A DNA stretch of 64,000 bases. Origin: Ureibacillus manganicus DSM 26584 (GTDB taxonomy: Bacteria > Bacillota > Bacilli > Bacillales_A > Planococcaceae). A program made the position numbers and the translations under genes. The stretch lies in contig NZ_JPVN01000006.1 of the NCBI RefSeq assembly GCF_000772945.1, forward strand, positions 62,001-126,000, in the 5' to 3' direction. Below are positions 1 through 8,487 of the stretch, in pieces. A model generated the notes under the pieces. That model was not told the DNA's origin, did no database searches, and worked only from the letters and a program-made list of their open reading frames with translations. How positions within the stretch are numbered: position 1 is the stretch's first letter; each line of letters opens with the position of its first letter.

Positions 1-128
1 GTGATATTGAAAAGGTTTATTAATATATTGAAAATTTTAAATATTTCAGTATAACATAACAATACTTTTTTGAGTTGTATTTATGCTTAAAAATACACTT
101 TTAATCTATTGACTGAAATATAAAAAGA

Positions 129-157
129 TTGACACAGTTCTATTTTAATAGTTAAAT
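129..157 (+). promoter_or_regulatory. Candidate sigma-A promoter of the TAXI gene
   Basis: TTGACA at 129-134 is followed after 17 bp by TTAAAT at 152-157. The -35 box is perfect and the -10 box is weak. The GTG start lies 41 bp downstream behind a strong AGGAGGGG site. The upstream 128 bp are AT-rich and hold no gene. Confidence 0.45.
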
Positions 158-197
158 ATATACTGTACTGTAACAAATTTCGCTAGGAGGGGTTTAT

Positions 198-1217
198 GTG
201 AAAAACAAGAAATATTGGTTACTTACAGTATTGAGCGTAATGCTAATCATGGTATTGGCTGCGTGTGGTGGGGAATCTGCTACTAAAGAAAATACTGAAA
301 AAGAAAACACAAATGGTGAATCGACTTCAACAGATAATGGTTCAAAGTCATCTGATATTGAATTCCTAAGTTTAGCTACAGGTGGAACACAAGGAACTTA
401 TTATGCACTTGGTGGTACATTTGCTGATTTAATTACAGATGAAACTGGAATTAAAACAACTGCAGAAGTTTCTCAAGCATCTGCTGCCAATGTAAACGCT
501 TTAAAAGCTGGGGATGCTGAAATTGTATTTATCCAAACGGATATTGCTTACTATGCAAAAAACGGTGAGTTAATGTTCGAAGGCGATGCAATGGAAAACC
601 TTGTTGCAATCGGTGGTTTATATCCAGAAACAGTTCAATTAGTAACAACTGCAAACTCTGGAATCAAATCTTTTGAAGACCTTAAAGGTAAAAAAGTATC
701 TGTAGGTGCTCCTGGTTCTGGTACTTACGCTAACGCTGAGCAATTACTAGAAATTCACGGATTATCAATTAAAGACGATATCCAAGCACAAAATTTAGAC
801 TTCGGTGAGTCTACTGATGGTTTACAAACTGGTCAAATCGATGCTGCATTCATCACGGCTGGATATCCAACAGCTGCTGTTGAGGCTTTAGGCGCTACTG
901 CAGATGTGGTAATTGTTCCTGTAGCTGCTGATAAAGCAGAAGCATTAATTGCTAAATATCCATATTATGCTAAGGATACAATTCCAGCAGGTACGTATGG
1001 TTTAGAGTCTGATGTACCAGCAGTTTCAGTATTAGCTATGATTGCAACTACATCTGATCTTCCAGAAGATGTTGCTTATGGTATTACAAAAGCGATTTAT
1101 GCTAATGCAGAAAAGATTAGCCATGCTAAAGGTGCGTTTATTAAAACAGAAACTGCTTTAGATGGTATTGGAATTCCTGTTCACCCAGGTGCACAAAAAT
1201 TCTTTGATGAACAATAA
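198..1217 (+). CDS. TAXI family TRAP transporter solute-binding lipoprotein
   Basis: This is the extracytoplasmic substrate-binding subunit of a tripartite ATP-independent (TRAP) transporter of the TAXI class. The 339-residue product has a lipoprotein signal with the lipobox cysteine at residue 23 (LAAC), followed by a Ser/Thr/Asn-rich linker and the family's glycine-rich GGTQGTYYALGG segment near residue 62. The start is GTG, since the ATG two bases earlier runs straight into TGA; AGGAGGGG precedes it. A DUF1850 gene and a fused permease follow in the same direction. TAXI proteins usually bind acidic ligands such as glutamate or dicarboxylates; the ligand here is not known. Confidence 0.9.
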   Translation: MKNKKYWLLTVLSVMLIMVLAACGGESATKENTEKENTNGESTSTDNGSKSSDIEFLSLATGGTQGTYYALGGTFADLITDETGIKTTAEVSQASAANVNALKAGDAEIVFIQTDIAYYAKNGELMFEGDAMENLVAIGGLYPETVQLVTTANSGIKSFEDLKGKKVSVGAPGSGTYANAEQLLEIHGLSIKDDIQAQNLDFGESTDGLQTGQIDAAFITAGYPTAAVEALGATADVVIVPVAADKAEALIAKYPYYAKDTIPAGTYGLESDVPAVSVLAMIATTSDLPEDVAYGITKAIYANAEKISHAKGAFIKTETALDGIGIPVHPGAQKFFDEQ

Positions 1218-1230
1218 TTAATGAGATGAA

Positions 1231-1268
1231 GGGCTTGAAGACACAACTGCTTCTTCAAGCCCCTTTTT
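1231..1268 (+). terminator. Hairpin between binding protein and permease genes
   Basis: An 11-bp perfect stem (GGGCTTGAAGA with TCTTCAAGCCC, 1231-1241 and 1252-1262) is followed by CTTTTT. It probably stops most transcripts after the binding-protein gene, so that the lipoprotein is made in excess over the membrane subunits. Confidence 0.75.
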
Positions 1269-1364
1269 AATAATAACTTAATCCATCATAGGTACGTATT
1301 TACAACTTAGACTGTTCATCCAAGAACCTTGACAGTCGCTTAATATTAAAATTGAGGCGATGAA

Positions 1365-1889
1365 ATGAAACGTGTATCCCTCCTTATTTCTACTATATTA
1401 GTTATTGGAATCGTTATCATTTTTTTATTTATTCCAATCTTTAAAGTTTTTTCATTTACTGAAACAAGAACGAATAATCCACAGTTATATTACATAAATG
1501 TTTCAAATGAGACCTCGTTTCAATTCCGTTTTACACACTCTATTCATAGAACAGATGTGTTAGAGAATTACAAAATTACCAATTCAAATAAACTGAAACT
1601 TGTCTCAATGGAATATGAGGATGTATCGATAGGGATGCCTGCTTATGCAGAAGAAGGCCAATCCATAACCTATGAAAATGGTAAATATAAACTATATTTT
1701 GAAGAAAAAATCATAGATAACTTCACACTTTATGTGGGAGATGTTGACTATGATTTATTTATTCTTTATGACGGTAAAGAATACAATCTTAAACAGTCTT
1801 TAAAACGAGGTAATTCTTACCTATTTGAAGTAACGACAGTTTCTTTATATGACAAGCTGAAAGGAGTGCTATTAGGATATGAAAGATAA
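1365..1889 (+). CDS. DUF1850 domain protein of the TRAP transporter cluster
   Basis: The 174-residue product has one N-terminal membrane segment (about residues 7-27) and then a predicted extracytoplasmic domain containing the FRFTHSIHRTDV stretch typical of DUF1850. Small proteins of this family are commonly encoded between the TAXI binding protein and the fused TRAP permease, as seen here. Its biochemical role is unknown; a part in assembly or substrate delivery is only a guess. The 3' end overlaps the permease gene by 11 bp, which suggests translational coupling. Confidence 0.75.
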   Translation: MKRVSLLISTILVIGIVIIFLFIPIFKVFSFTETRTNNPQLYYINVSNETSFQFRFTHSIHRTDVLENYKITNSNKLKLVSMEYEDVSIGMPAYAEEGQSITYENGKYKLYFEEKIIDNFTLYVGDVDYDLFILYDGKEYNLKQSLKRGNSYLFEVTTVSLYDKLKGVLLGYER

Positions 1890-3903
1890 GGAAAACCAGC
1901 TTGGAACGGATAATATTGAGACGTTAACAGAAGAACAACAACAGGCACTATTAGAAAAGTTTGATGCTGAATCAAACGTACGCCGAATAACTGGGGTAAT
2001 GAAATGGGTAATATTCTTTGGATTATTATCATTTTCATTGTTCCAATTATACACTGCCATCTTTGGTCAATTTACAGCTGTAATCCAACGTTCAATTCAC
2101 TTAGGATTTGGTTTAACGTTCATCTTTTTACTATTTCCAGCACGAAAAAAGGGTTCTAAAACTAAAATAGCATTTTATGATTATATTTTAGCAATATTAG
2201 CTGCAATTACTTCTATCTATTGGACGTTTAACTATGAGCGACTAATGACAAGTTTAGGGACTATTAATCAGACAGACTTTATCATAGGTTTAGTTGTAAT
2301 TGTCTTAGTAATTGAAGCGGCGAGGCGTGCAGTTGGATTACCAATTGCAATAATTGCAGTACTATTCCTTTTGTATGCATTCTTTGGTAGACAAATGCCA
2401 GATTTTCTATCTCATAGAGGGCAATCGTTAGAAAGTATTGTTAATTTAATGTACTACTCAACTGACGGTATTTTAGGTACACCAATTAGCGTTTCGGCAA
2501 CATATATCTTTGCATTTTTACTATTTGGAGCTTTCTTAGTTAAGACTGGTGTTGGTCAATATTTTAATGATTTGGCAGTTTCTGTAGCTGGTAAGCTAAC
2601 TGGTGGACCTGCAAAAGTTGCTATTTTTTCTTCGGCATTGCAAGGAACAATATCGGGAAGTTCTGTTGCGAACGTAGTAACTTCGGGTTCTTACACAATT
2701 CCAATGATGAAAAAATTAGGATATAAAAAAGAATTTGCTGGTGGTGTTGAGGCCGCTGCTTCGACAGGCGGTCAATTAATGCCCCCAATTATGGGTGCAG
2801 CTGCCTTCTTAATGGTTGAATTTATCGGACGTGGAATTACTTATTGGGATATTGCAAAAGCTGCAATAATTCCAGCAATATTATACTTTACTGGTATTTG
2901 GATCATGACTCACTTTGAGGCGAAGCGTTTAGGACTTGAAGGTTTAAAAGATGAGGATATGCCAAACCGTAAAGAAGTATTTAAAAAGATTTATCTATTA
3001 ACTCCAATTATTTTAATCATTGTTCTTATGGTTTCTGGAGTACCAGTTATTCATGCAGCGTTATATGGGATTTTATCATGTATAGTGGTAGGGATTATTA
3101 ATAAAGATGTAAAATTTGGTCCAAAAGAATTTATTAATGCTTTAGTTGACGGTGCACGTACTGCATTAGGAGTTGTTGCAGCTACTGCATGTGCGGGTAT
3201 TATTGTTGGGGTTGTTGTAAAAACAGGATTAGGCTTAAGTCTAGCGAATACATTAGTAGACTTAGCTGGTGGAAGTATCTTATTAACGTTAGTATTTGTA
3301 ATGATTGCATCCCTTGTTTTAGGAATGGGTTCACCAACAACAGCTAACTACGTTATTACATCTACAATTGCAGCTCCTGCAATTATTACGTTATTAGCAC
3401 CTGATGTATCTCAGGCGATGATTCCTATAACAGTTTTATTATCAGCACACTTCTTTGTATTCTACTTTGGTATTATTGCTGATATTACACCTCCAGTTGC
3501 CTTGGCAGCATTTGCTGCATCCGGTATTTCAGGAGGAGATCCAATTAAAACAGGTGTAAACTCTGCGAAACTTGCAATTGCAGCATTCATTATTCCATAT
3601 ATGGTTGTATTTTCTCCGGAATTGTTAATGATTGATGTCACATTATTGCAAGTTATTTGGGTACTGTTCACTGCGGTTATGGGTATGATGGCAATAGGTG
3701 CAGGGGTTATCGGTTTCTGGTATCGTAAAATTAACTGGATTGAACGTCTAATATTAATTGCATCTGGGCTTGCAATGATCTATCCAGAAAGAATTTCAGA
3801 TGTTTCCGGATTAGTTGTATTTGGCTTACTGTTTGTTTTCCAATTAACGACTAAAGATAAAGGGAACAAACCGAATGGACAAAATGTAACTCCAGCAAAC
3901 TAA
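1879..3903 (+). CDS. TRAP transporter permease, DctQ-DctM fused type
   Basis: The 674-residue, very hydrophobic protein matches the fused TRAP permease that joins the small four-helix (Q) and large (M) subunits. The M part carries the characteristic GTISGSSVANVVTSGSYTIP region around residues 259-278, GGQLMPPIMGAAAF near 298, and a second SPTTANYV repeat near 485. It would drive sodium- or proton-coupled uptake of the ligand held by the TAXI lipoprotein. An AAAGGAG site sits inside the end of the DUF1850 gene. The final 15 residues are hydrophilic. Confidence 0.92.
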   Translation: MKDKENQLGTDNIETLTEEQQQALLEKFDAESNVRRITGVMKWVIFFGLLSFSLFQLYTAIFGQFTAVIQRSIHLGFGLTFIFLLFPARKKGSKTKIAFYDYILAILAAITSIYWTFNYERLMTSLGTINQTDFIIGLVVIVLVIEAARRAVGLPIAIIAVLFLLYAFFGRQMPDFLSHRGQSLESIVNLMYYSTDGILGTPISVSATYIFAFLLFGAFLVKTGVGQYFNDLAVSVAGKLTGGPAKVAIFSSALQGTISGSSVANVVTSGSYTIPMMKKLGYKKEFAGGVEAAASTGGQLMPPIMGAAAFLMVEFIGRGITYWDIAKAAIIPAILYFTGIWIMTHFEAKRLGLEGLKDEDMPNRKEVFKKIYLLTPIILIIVLMVSGVPVIHAALYGILSCIVVGIINKDVKFGPKEFINALVDGARTALGVVAATACAGIIVGVVVKTGLGLSLANTLVDLAGGSILLTLVFVMIASLVLGMGSPTTANYVITSTIAAPAIITLLAPDVSQAMIPITVLLSAHFFVFYFGIIADITPPVALAAFAASGISGGDPIKTGVNSAKLAIAAFIIPYMVVFSPELLMIDVTLLQVIWVLFTAVMGMMAIGAGVIGFWYRKINWIERLILIASGLAMIYPERISDVSGLVVFGLLFVFQLTTKDKGNKPNGQNVTPAN

Positions 3904-3922
3904 ATTGAATGAGATGAAGTAT

Positions 3923-3966
3923 AAAGGCTGTCTAGAAAGTAAACTTTCTAGACAGCTTATTTAATT
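3923..3966 (+). terminator. Terminator of the TRAP transporter cluster
   Basis: A 14-bp perfect stem (GCTGTCTAGAAAGT at 3927-3940 with its complement at 3943-3956) has a two-base loop and a T-rich but interrupted tail. Confidence 0.7.
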
Positions 3967-4086
3967 TTATTAGTTACTTGTTCTACTGACGTAAAGATTC
4001 TGTAAAATTGTCCGAAATTATTTGTTTTTATTGGGTTCATTTCTTAGACTAGTAGTAAATACAGTAATTTGGGAGGTCATGTTCAT

Positions 4087-4626
4087 ATGAAGAGTATTGC
4101 AGTAGATATGGATCAAGTAATCGCGGACTTTATAGGAAAGGCATATAAGTCAGCAAATGAGAGATTCAATTTAAATATGACAAGAGAAAAGTTTGAAGTG
4201 ACTAAGTTGGACGTCGAGTACCCACATTTGGCTAAGGATTTCTTTTTAATGATTAACGAGCCAGATTTCTTCCGTGACTTTGAATTATTAGACCCAGATG
4301 CTGTTCCAGTGCTAAAAGAATTAAATGAGCATTATGAAATTTACATTGCAACAGCAGCAATGGATGTCCCTGGTTGCTTTAACGCAAAATATGAATGGCT
4401 ATTAGAACACTTCCCATTTTTAGATCCTAATCATTTCATATTCTGTGGGGATAAAAAGGTTGTTAAAGCCGATTTTCTAATTGATGACAATGTCAGACAA
4501 CTTCATTCTTTTACAGGTGAAGGAATTTTATATTCTCAAAAGTACAATGAACATTGTAATGATTTTAAGAGAGTGCGTAATTGGAAGGAAATTAAAGAAC
4601 TATTTTTACCAGTGCAATCAAAATAA
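4087..4626 (+). CDS. 5'(3')-deoxyribonucleotidase, NT5C type (HAD superfamily)
   Basis: The 179-residue product starts with MKSIAVDMDQV, whose DMDQV is the DxDxV nucleophile motif of HAD phosphatases in the NT5C family. FCGDKKVVKADFLIDDN near residue 118 supplies the C-terminal lysine and acidic metal-binding motifs. It should remove phosphate from (deoxy)nucleoside monophosphates in the cytoplasm. The ATG at 4087 is chosen because GGGAGG lies 10 bases upstream; the longer TTG frame would place the start inside that site. It sits alone between two terminators' ranges and ahead of the GntR gene. Confidence 0.8.
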   Translation: MKSIAVDMDQVIADFIGKAYKSANERFNLNMTREKFEVTKLDVEYPHLAKDFFLMINEPDFFRDFELLDPDAVPVLKELNEHYEIYIATAAMDVPGCFNAKYEWLLEHFPFLDPNHFIFCGDKKVVKADFLIDDNVRQLHSFTGEGILYSQKYNEHCNDFKRVRNWKEIKELFLPVQSK

Positions 4627-4659
4627 TTATGTTTTCCATGCTTAATAGAAGGTGAAAGA

Positions 4660-5364
4660 ATGGAACAAATTGAAGTGCGAGATTATTTAATTGAAAGTAT
4701 TCGTAAAAATAAAGATAAAGAGAATGCTAAACTGCCAAGTGAAAATGCATTAGCAAAAGAATTTTCTATTCCTAGAAAAAGAGTGCGAGATGCCTACATT
4801 TACCTAGAACAAATGGGCCTAGTCAAATCAAAACAAGGGGTAGGTCATTTCATCAAGCCTAAGCGAAAGCTGCTTGATATTGTGTTAACTGGAGATGTTA
4901 GTTTTAGCGAAAAAATGAAAAAACAAACAGATGATTATCGTTCAGTTATAACACGTTTAGAACAAATCGATCGAAATGATTCCTTATATCAGAATATAGA
5001 ATTTGAAGGTAGCGACATATTATATATTGTTGAAAGATTAAGATTTATAGAAGGTGAGCCAGCTGCTTTACATCGTTCCTATGTGAACGCAACAATTTTC
5101 CCAGATATAAAAAAAGAGCAAAATAAATTATCGTCTATTTATCAATTTTATAAGCTCAATGGTATTCGTGATTTTGAAAGTAAATTTACAAGATTATCAA
5201 CTACTTTTCCAGGTAAATATGAAAGACTGATGCTAGAATGTGAAAATCTAGTTCCTCTCATACAAGTGGAATCCGATAATTGGGACAAAGATCGACGAAT
5301 TCAATTAGAGTATACTGAAATTTTATATAGGAGCGACCGTTTTTCGTTCCAGCTAAATGGCTAA
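4660..5364 (+). CDS. GntR/UTRA family regulator, PhnF-like
   Basis: The 234-residue protein has an N-terminal winged helix (LPSENALAKEFSIPRKRVRDA, about residues 25-44, ending in a GVGHFIK wing) and a C-terminal UTRA effector domain (about 85-230, with YIVERLRFIEGEPAALHRSY). HutC/PhnF-type GntR regulators respond to small ligands. Its position immediately before the phn operon in the same direction suggests that it controls phosphonate use, although two hairpins separate its transcript from phnG. The effector cannot be read from the sequence. Confidence 0.8.
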   Translation: MEQIEVRDYLIESIRKNKDKENAKLPSENALAKEFSIPRKRVRDAYIYLEQMGLVKSKQGVGHFIKPKRKLLDIVLTGDVSFSEKMKKQTDDYRSVITRLEQIDRNDSLYQNIEFEGSDILYIVERLRFIEGEPAALHRSYVNATIFPDIKKEQNKLSSIYQFYKLNGIRDFESKFTRLSTTFPGKYERLMLECENLVPLIQVESDNWDKDRRIQLEYTEILYRSDRFSFQLNG

Positions 5365-5408
5365 AAAGACTGTCCAGAAAACTAAACTTTTCTGGACAGT
5401 CTTTTTTT
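5363..5408 (+). terminator. Terminator of the GntR gene
   Basis: AAAAAGACTGTCCAGAAA pairs with TTTCTGGACAGTCTTTTT around a short loop and ends in seven T, a strong intrinsic terminator directly after the stop codon. The A-rich 5' arm makes it potentially bidirectional. Confidence 0.85.
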
Positions 5409-5426
5409 GCGTTAGGTAGTACAAAT

Positions 5427-5466
5427 AAAAAACTAACTCGACCTATTTGGGTCGAGTTAGTTTTTC
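5427..5466. terminator. Second, symmetric hairpin before phnG
   Basis: A 16-bp perfect inverted repeat with a six-base loop (ACTAACTCGACC arms flanked by A-run and T-run). It comes only 18 bp after the GntR terminator. It may be a back-up terminator or an operator near the phn promoter. Confidence 0.6.
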
Positions 5467-5503
5467 TAATTTATTTTTACATAATCTTCACATTCCCTTA
5501 ATG
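5465..5503 (+). promoter_or_regulatory. Pho-box-like direct repeats upstream of phnG
   Basis: Hexamers spaced by exactly 5 bp read TCTAAT, TTTACA (5476-5481), TTCACA (5487-5492), TTAATG (5498-5503). This matches the 11-bp-period TT(A/T/C)A(C/T)A repeat bound by PhoP in Bacillus, with the two middle copies good and the outer ones degenerate. The repeats end 49 bp before the phnG start, so phosphate-starvation control is likely. Confidence 0.5.
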
Positions 5504-5552
5504 GTGTTGAACTTGGCGACAAGATACATTTACGAAGAAGGGAGTGTTAATA

Positions 5553-5975
5553 ATGAACCGTGCATTACGAACAAAACTATTAATTGAAATAGGGCATAAA
5601 GAAGCATTGGTTATGGCAAACGAAATTGTTGAGCGCTATGAAGTTCAAGAAATCCAACCACCTAGACAAGGCCTTACAATGATCAAATTAAGAGAATCTG
5701 CAAAAAATTCTTTGTTTTATATAGGAGAAGTACTAATAACTGAAACGAAAGTGAAAGTCGGAAACAGCTTTGGTACTGGGATTGTTATGGAAGAAAACGA
5801 AAATTTATCTAGAGCTCTGGCCATTATTGATGCGGCTTATAAGGAGAATCTACCAGAGACAGTGGCCTGGTTACAGTTGCTTAAAGACCTTGAACAAAAA
5901 CTTCAATATGAAATGGAAAAAGTAAAATGCTCAATTGAGCGAACTAAAGTACATTTCGACACGATGAAAATTTAG
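5553..5975 (+). CDS. phnG: Phosphonate C-P lyase system protein PhnG
   Basis: The product of about 140 residues matches PhnG, a structural subunit of the PhnG2H2I2J2 C-P lyase core complex. Typical features are the RQGLTMIKLRESA stretch and the FYIGEVLITETKV segment. With PhnH and PhnI it acts in attaching the phosphonate to the C1 of ribose from ATP. The ATG at 5553 follows GAAGGGAG; a GTG three codons earlier is less well placed. It is the first gene of the long co-directional phn cluster, 11 bp before phnH. Confidence 0.9.
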   Translation: MNRALRTKLLIEIGHKEALVMANEIVERYEVQEIQPPRQGLTMIKLRESAKNSLFYIGEVLITETKVKVGNSFGTGIVMEENENLSRALAIIDAAYKENLPETVAWLQLLKDLEQKLQYEMEKVKCSIERTKVHFDTMKI

Positions 5976-5986
5976 GAGGGTTATAT

Positions 5987-6556
5987 ATGATTTTTCATAG
6001 CACTCAGCTAGCTTTTAGAGAAGTATTAGAAGCTTTATCTTTTCCAGGAAAGATCAATCTTGTAGATGAATGTCCATATGATATGTCTCCACTTATTTCA
6101 CAAACAGGACTTGTCTGTATGACTTTATTAGATAGTGAAGTCACATTTCATGTTTCAGACGACAATAACGAAATTACAAAAACGTTACATGCTTATACTG
6201 GAAGTCATACGATAGAGGCAAGTAAAGCAGACTTTATCATACTTCCATTATCAAGCTCGATGGGTGTGATATTAAATAAGCTTGAGCAAGCAAATATTGG
6301 GGACTTAGTAAGACCTCATAAATCCGCAACGATTATTTTTGAGGTGGAAAGTTTACAATCTGGATTTAAATATGATCTCAAAGGACCGGGTATAAAGGGG
6401 ACGAATTTTTTAAAGTGCACAGTTCAGCCGGAAATATTAAAGAAAAGAAATGAAATCAATAAAGAATATCCACTTGGAATCGACATGATTTTTATCGACC
6501 TGCAAGGGAATGTTGTGGGACTACCAAGAACAACGCAATTAACAGAGGTGATATAG
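5987..6556 (+). CDS. phnH: Phosphonate C-P lyase system protein PhnH
   Basis: The 189-residue product aligns in order and length with PhnH, the core subunit that dimerises and contacts PhnJ/PhnI in the C-P lyase complex. Recognisable stretches are the N-terminal TQLAFREVLEALSFPGKI and the LKGPGIKGTNFL region near residue 127. The gene is separated by 11 bp from phnG and touches phnI, whose ATG directly follows the phnH TAG stop. No catalytic residues are expected in PhnH. Confidence 0.9.
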   Translation: MIFHSTQLAFREVLEALSFPGKINLVDECPYDMSPLISQTGLVCMTLLDSEVTFHVSDDNNEITKTLHAYTGSHTIEASKADFIILPLSSSMGVILNKLEQANIGDLVRPHKSATIIFEVESLQSGFKYDLKGPGIKGTNFLKCTVQPEILKKRNEINKEYPLGIDMIFIDLQGNVVGLPRTTQLTEVI

Positions 6557-7648
6557 ATGGGTTACGTAGCAGTAACTGGTGGGAAGGAAGCAATCGAAGC
6601 ATCCCTTCAGCATTTATCTTATGAACGAGTGAAACATGGCAAATGGATTGACGTAGAGACGATTAAAGCGACAATGCGCGGTTTTTTAGATCAAGTCATG
6701 TCCGAAAGTAGTTTATATAGTGAAAATTTAGCCGCATTAGCAATGAAGCAGAGCGAAGGAAATGTAGAAGAAGCTGTTTTTCTATTGCGTGCACACCGAT
6801 CGACACTGCCAAGACTCTATTATTCTACTGTAACAGATCCTAGAGATATGTTTGTGCACCGTCGGATTTCTGCAAGTTTTAAAGATATTCCAGGTGGTCA
6901 AATACTAGGTACTTCCCATGATTATTTGCACCGGCTACTTGATTTTTCATTAGTTGATGAAACAGAGGAAGAAGTATTGCAAAAAAAGGCGGATTTTGAA
7001 GAAGTCGAAGTTCCAGAAGAAAGTTCCATCCCTTTAGAAAAGTTGCCAAAAGTCATGGATTATTTACGAGCAGAAGGGCTAATTAATGAATTCCCTGTAA
7101 ACGATGAAGAACCAGACGATGTTACGAAACTGAGTTTAACATTCCCGAGTAGCCGAAGTGAGCGACTTCAAATTTTAACTCGTGGACAAACGGGTGGCGT
7201 AGTTTCACTTGGGTATGCCGGTTTGCGAGGATATGGTTCTTCACACCCGAATGTAGGGGAAGTTCGAGTTGGCCTGCAACCGATTCATGTTCAACTAGAT
7301 GGAGACGATGAGGAATACTATATTGGCTCCATAAAGTTAACGGAGGTTGAGTCATTCATTCCTGCAAATGTCAGTGAAAATGGAAAAGAAGTGCTAGAGT
7401 TTGATATTGGTTATGGAGCATGTTTTGGACAAAACGAAACAAAAGCTATTGCGATGTCGATTTTAGATCATGCTCTTGAAAATCCAGAAAATACACCAAT
7501 TCATGATGAAGAATTTGTATTACTTCATGTCGATACAATCGAATCAACAGGATTTATATCACATTTAAAACTTCCACACTATGTTACCTTCCAGTCTAAG
7601 TTAGAGCAAATGAGAAAAATAAAAAAAGAGAGTGAGGCACGCAAATGA
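6557..7648 (+). CDS. phnI: Phosphonate C-P lyase system protein PhnI
   Basis: The 363-residue product matches PhnI, the nucleosidase-type subunit that, with PhnG, H and L, exchanges the adenine of ATP for the phosphonate to give ribose-1-phosphonate-5-triphosphate. Recognisable stretches are YVAVTGGKEAIEAS at the N-terminus, RAHRSTLPRLYYS near residue 78, RGQTGGVVSLGYAGLRGYG near 211, and FDIGYGACFGQNETKAIAM near 278. The last part (ESTGFISHLKLPHYVTFQS) is typical. It overlaps phnJ by 4 bp (ATGA), so the two are translationally coupled. Confidence 0.93.
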   Translation: MGYVAVTGGKEAIEASLQHLSYERVKHGKWIDVETIKATMRGFLDQVMSESSLYSENLAALAMKQSEGNVEEAVFLLRAHRSTLPRLYYSTVTDPRDMFVHRRISASFKDIPGGQILGTSHDYLHRLLDFSLVDETEEEVLQKKADFEEVEVPEESSIPLEKLPKVMDYLRAEGLINEFPVNDEEPDDVTKLSLTFPSSRSERLQILTRGQTGGVVSLGYAGLRGYGSSHPNVGEVRVGLQPIHVQLDGDDEEYYIGSIKLTEVESFIPANVSENGKEVLEFDIGYGACFGQNETKAIAMSILDHALENPENTPIHDEEFVLLHVDTIESTGFISHLKLPHYVTFQSKLEQMRKIKKESEARK

Positions 7649-8487
7649 GTAAATTCCCATTCGCATTTTTAGATGAACAATCCAAAAAGGAAATCAGACG
7701 TGCGGTGTTAAAGGGTGTCGCAATCCCTGGTTACCAGGTGCCATTTGCCTCTCGCGAAATACCAATTGGACGTGGTTGGGGTACAGGTGGTCTTCAGATT
7801 ACTCTTGCATTAGTAGGGCAAAACGACGTATTAAAAGTAATTGACCAAGGATCAGATGAGTCTGTTAACGCTGAAAATATTAAGAAACTAGTTCAAAAGA
7901 CAACAGGGATTGAAACAACCATTCATACAAGTGAAGCGACATTGATTCAATCGCGCCACAGAATCCCAGAAGTCCCATTAAGAAGTGATCAAATTATGAT
8001 TCTTCAAGTTCCAGAGCCAGAGCCACTAAGACATGTTGAACGTAGTGAGTTCAAAACTAAACAAATGCATGCAGAAAAAGAATATAGCGGTGCTTATTTG
8101 CTATTGTTTGAGCAAATTATGCGTTATGGACAAACGTCAGAGGGGGCCGACTATCCTGTTTATGTTCATAATCGATATGTTATGAATCCAAGTCCAATTC
8201 CTCGTTTTGATAATCCTAAAATCCATCAAAGTGATGCTTTGGTGCTATTTGGAGCTGGTCGTGAGAAGAAGATTTATGCAGTACCTCCTTATACAAATGT
8301 CGAATCACTTGCCTTTGATGATTATCCGTTTGAGGTAGAAGCATTCGAAGGAAAAGCATGTAAAGCAACAGGACTAACAAATGTATTCTTGGATGAGTTT
8401 ACAGATGAAGAAACTGGTGAAACGTACTATTTATGTAACGACACAAGCTATATGCAAGAGTACTTGGAACAGAAAAGAGGGATATAA
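7645..8487 (+). CDS. phnJ: PhnJ-like C-P lyase subunit lacking two canonical cysteines
   Basis: PhnJ of E. coli is the radical SAM subunit that splits the carbon-phosphorus bond of 5-phosphoribose-1-phosphonate. This 280-residue protein is clearly homologous: AIPGYQVPF around Gly29 (the E. coli Gly32 glycyl-radical site), GRGWGTGG, LIQSRHRIPE, and GAGREKKIYAVPPYT. In the C-terminal CX2CX21CX5C motif only two cysteines remain, Cys239 and Cys264, exactly 25 residues apart as in E. coli Cys241/Cys266. The positions of Cys244 and Cys272 are Thr242 and Met270 (ACKATG and LCNDTSYM). No other cysteine is present. The surrounding spacing is intact, so this is substitution rather than frameshift. Activity as a conventional C-P lyase is therefore uncertain. 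Confidence 0.88.
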   Translation: MSKFPFAFLDEQSKKEIRRAVLKGVAIPGYQVPFASREIPIGRGWGTGGLQITLALVGQNDVLKVIDQGSDESVNAENIKKLVQKTTGIETTIHTSEATLIQSRHRIPEVPLRSDQIMILQVPEPEPLRHVERSEFKTKQMHAEKEYSGAYLLLFEQIMRYGQTSEGADYPVYVHNRYVMNPSPIPRFDNPKIHQSDALVLFGAGREKKIYAVPPYTNVESLAFDDYPFEVEAFEGKACKATGLTNVFLDEFTDEETGETYYLCNDTSYMQEYLEQKRGI

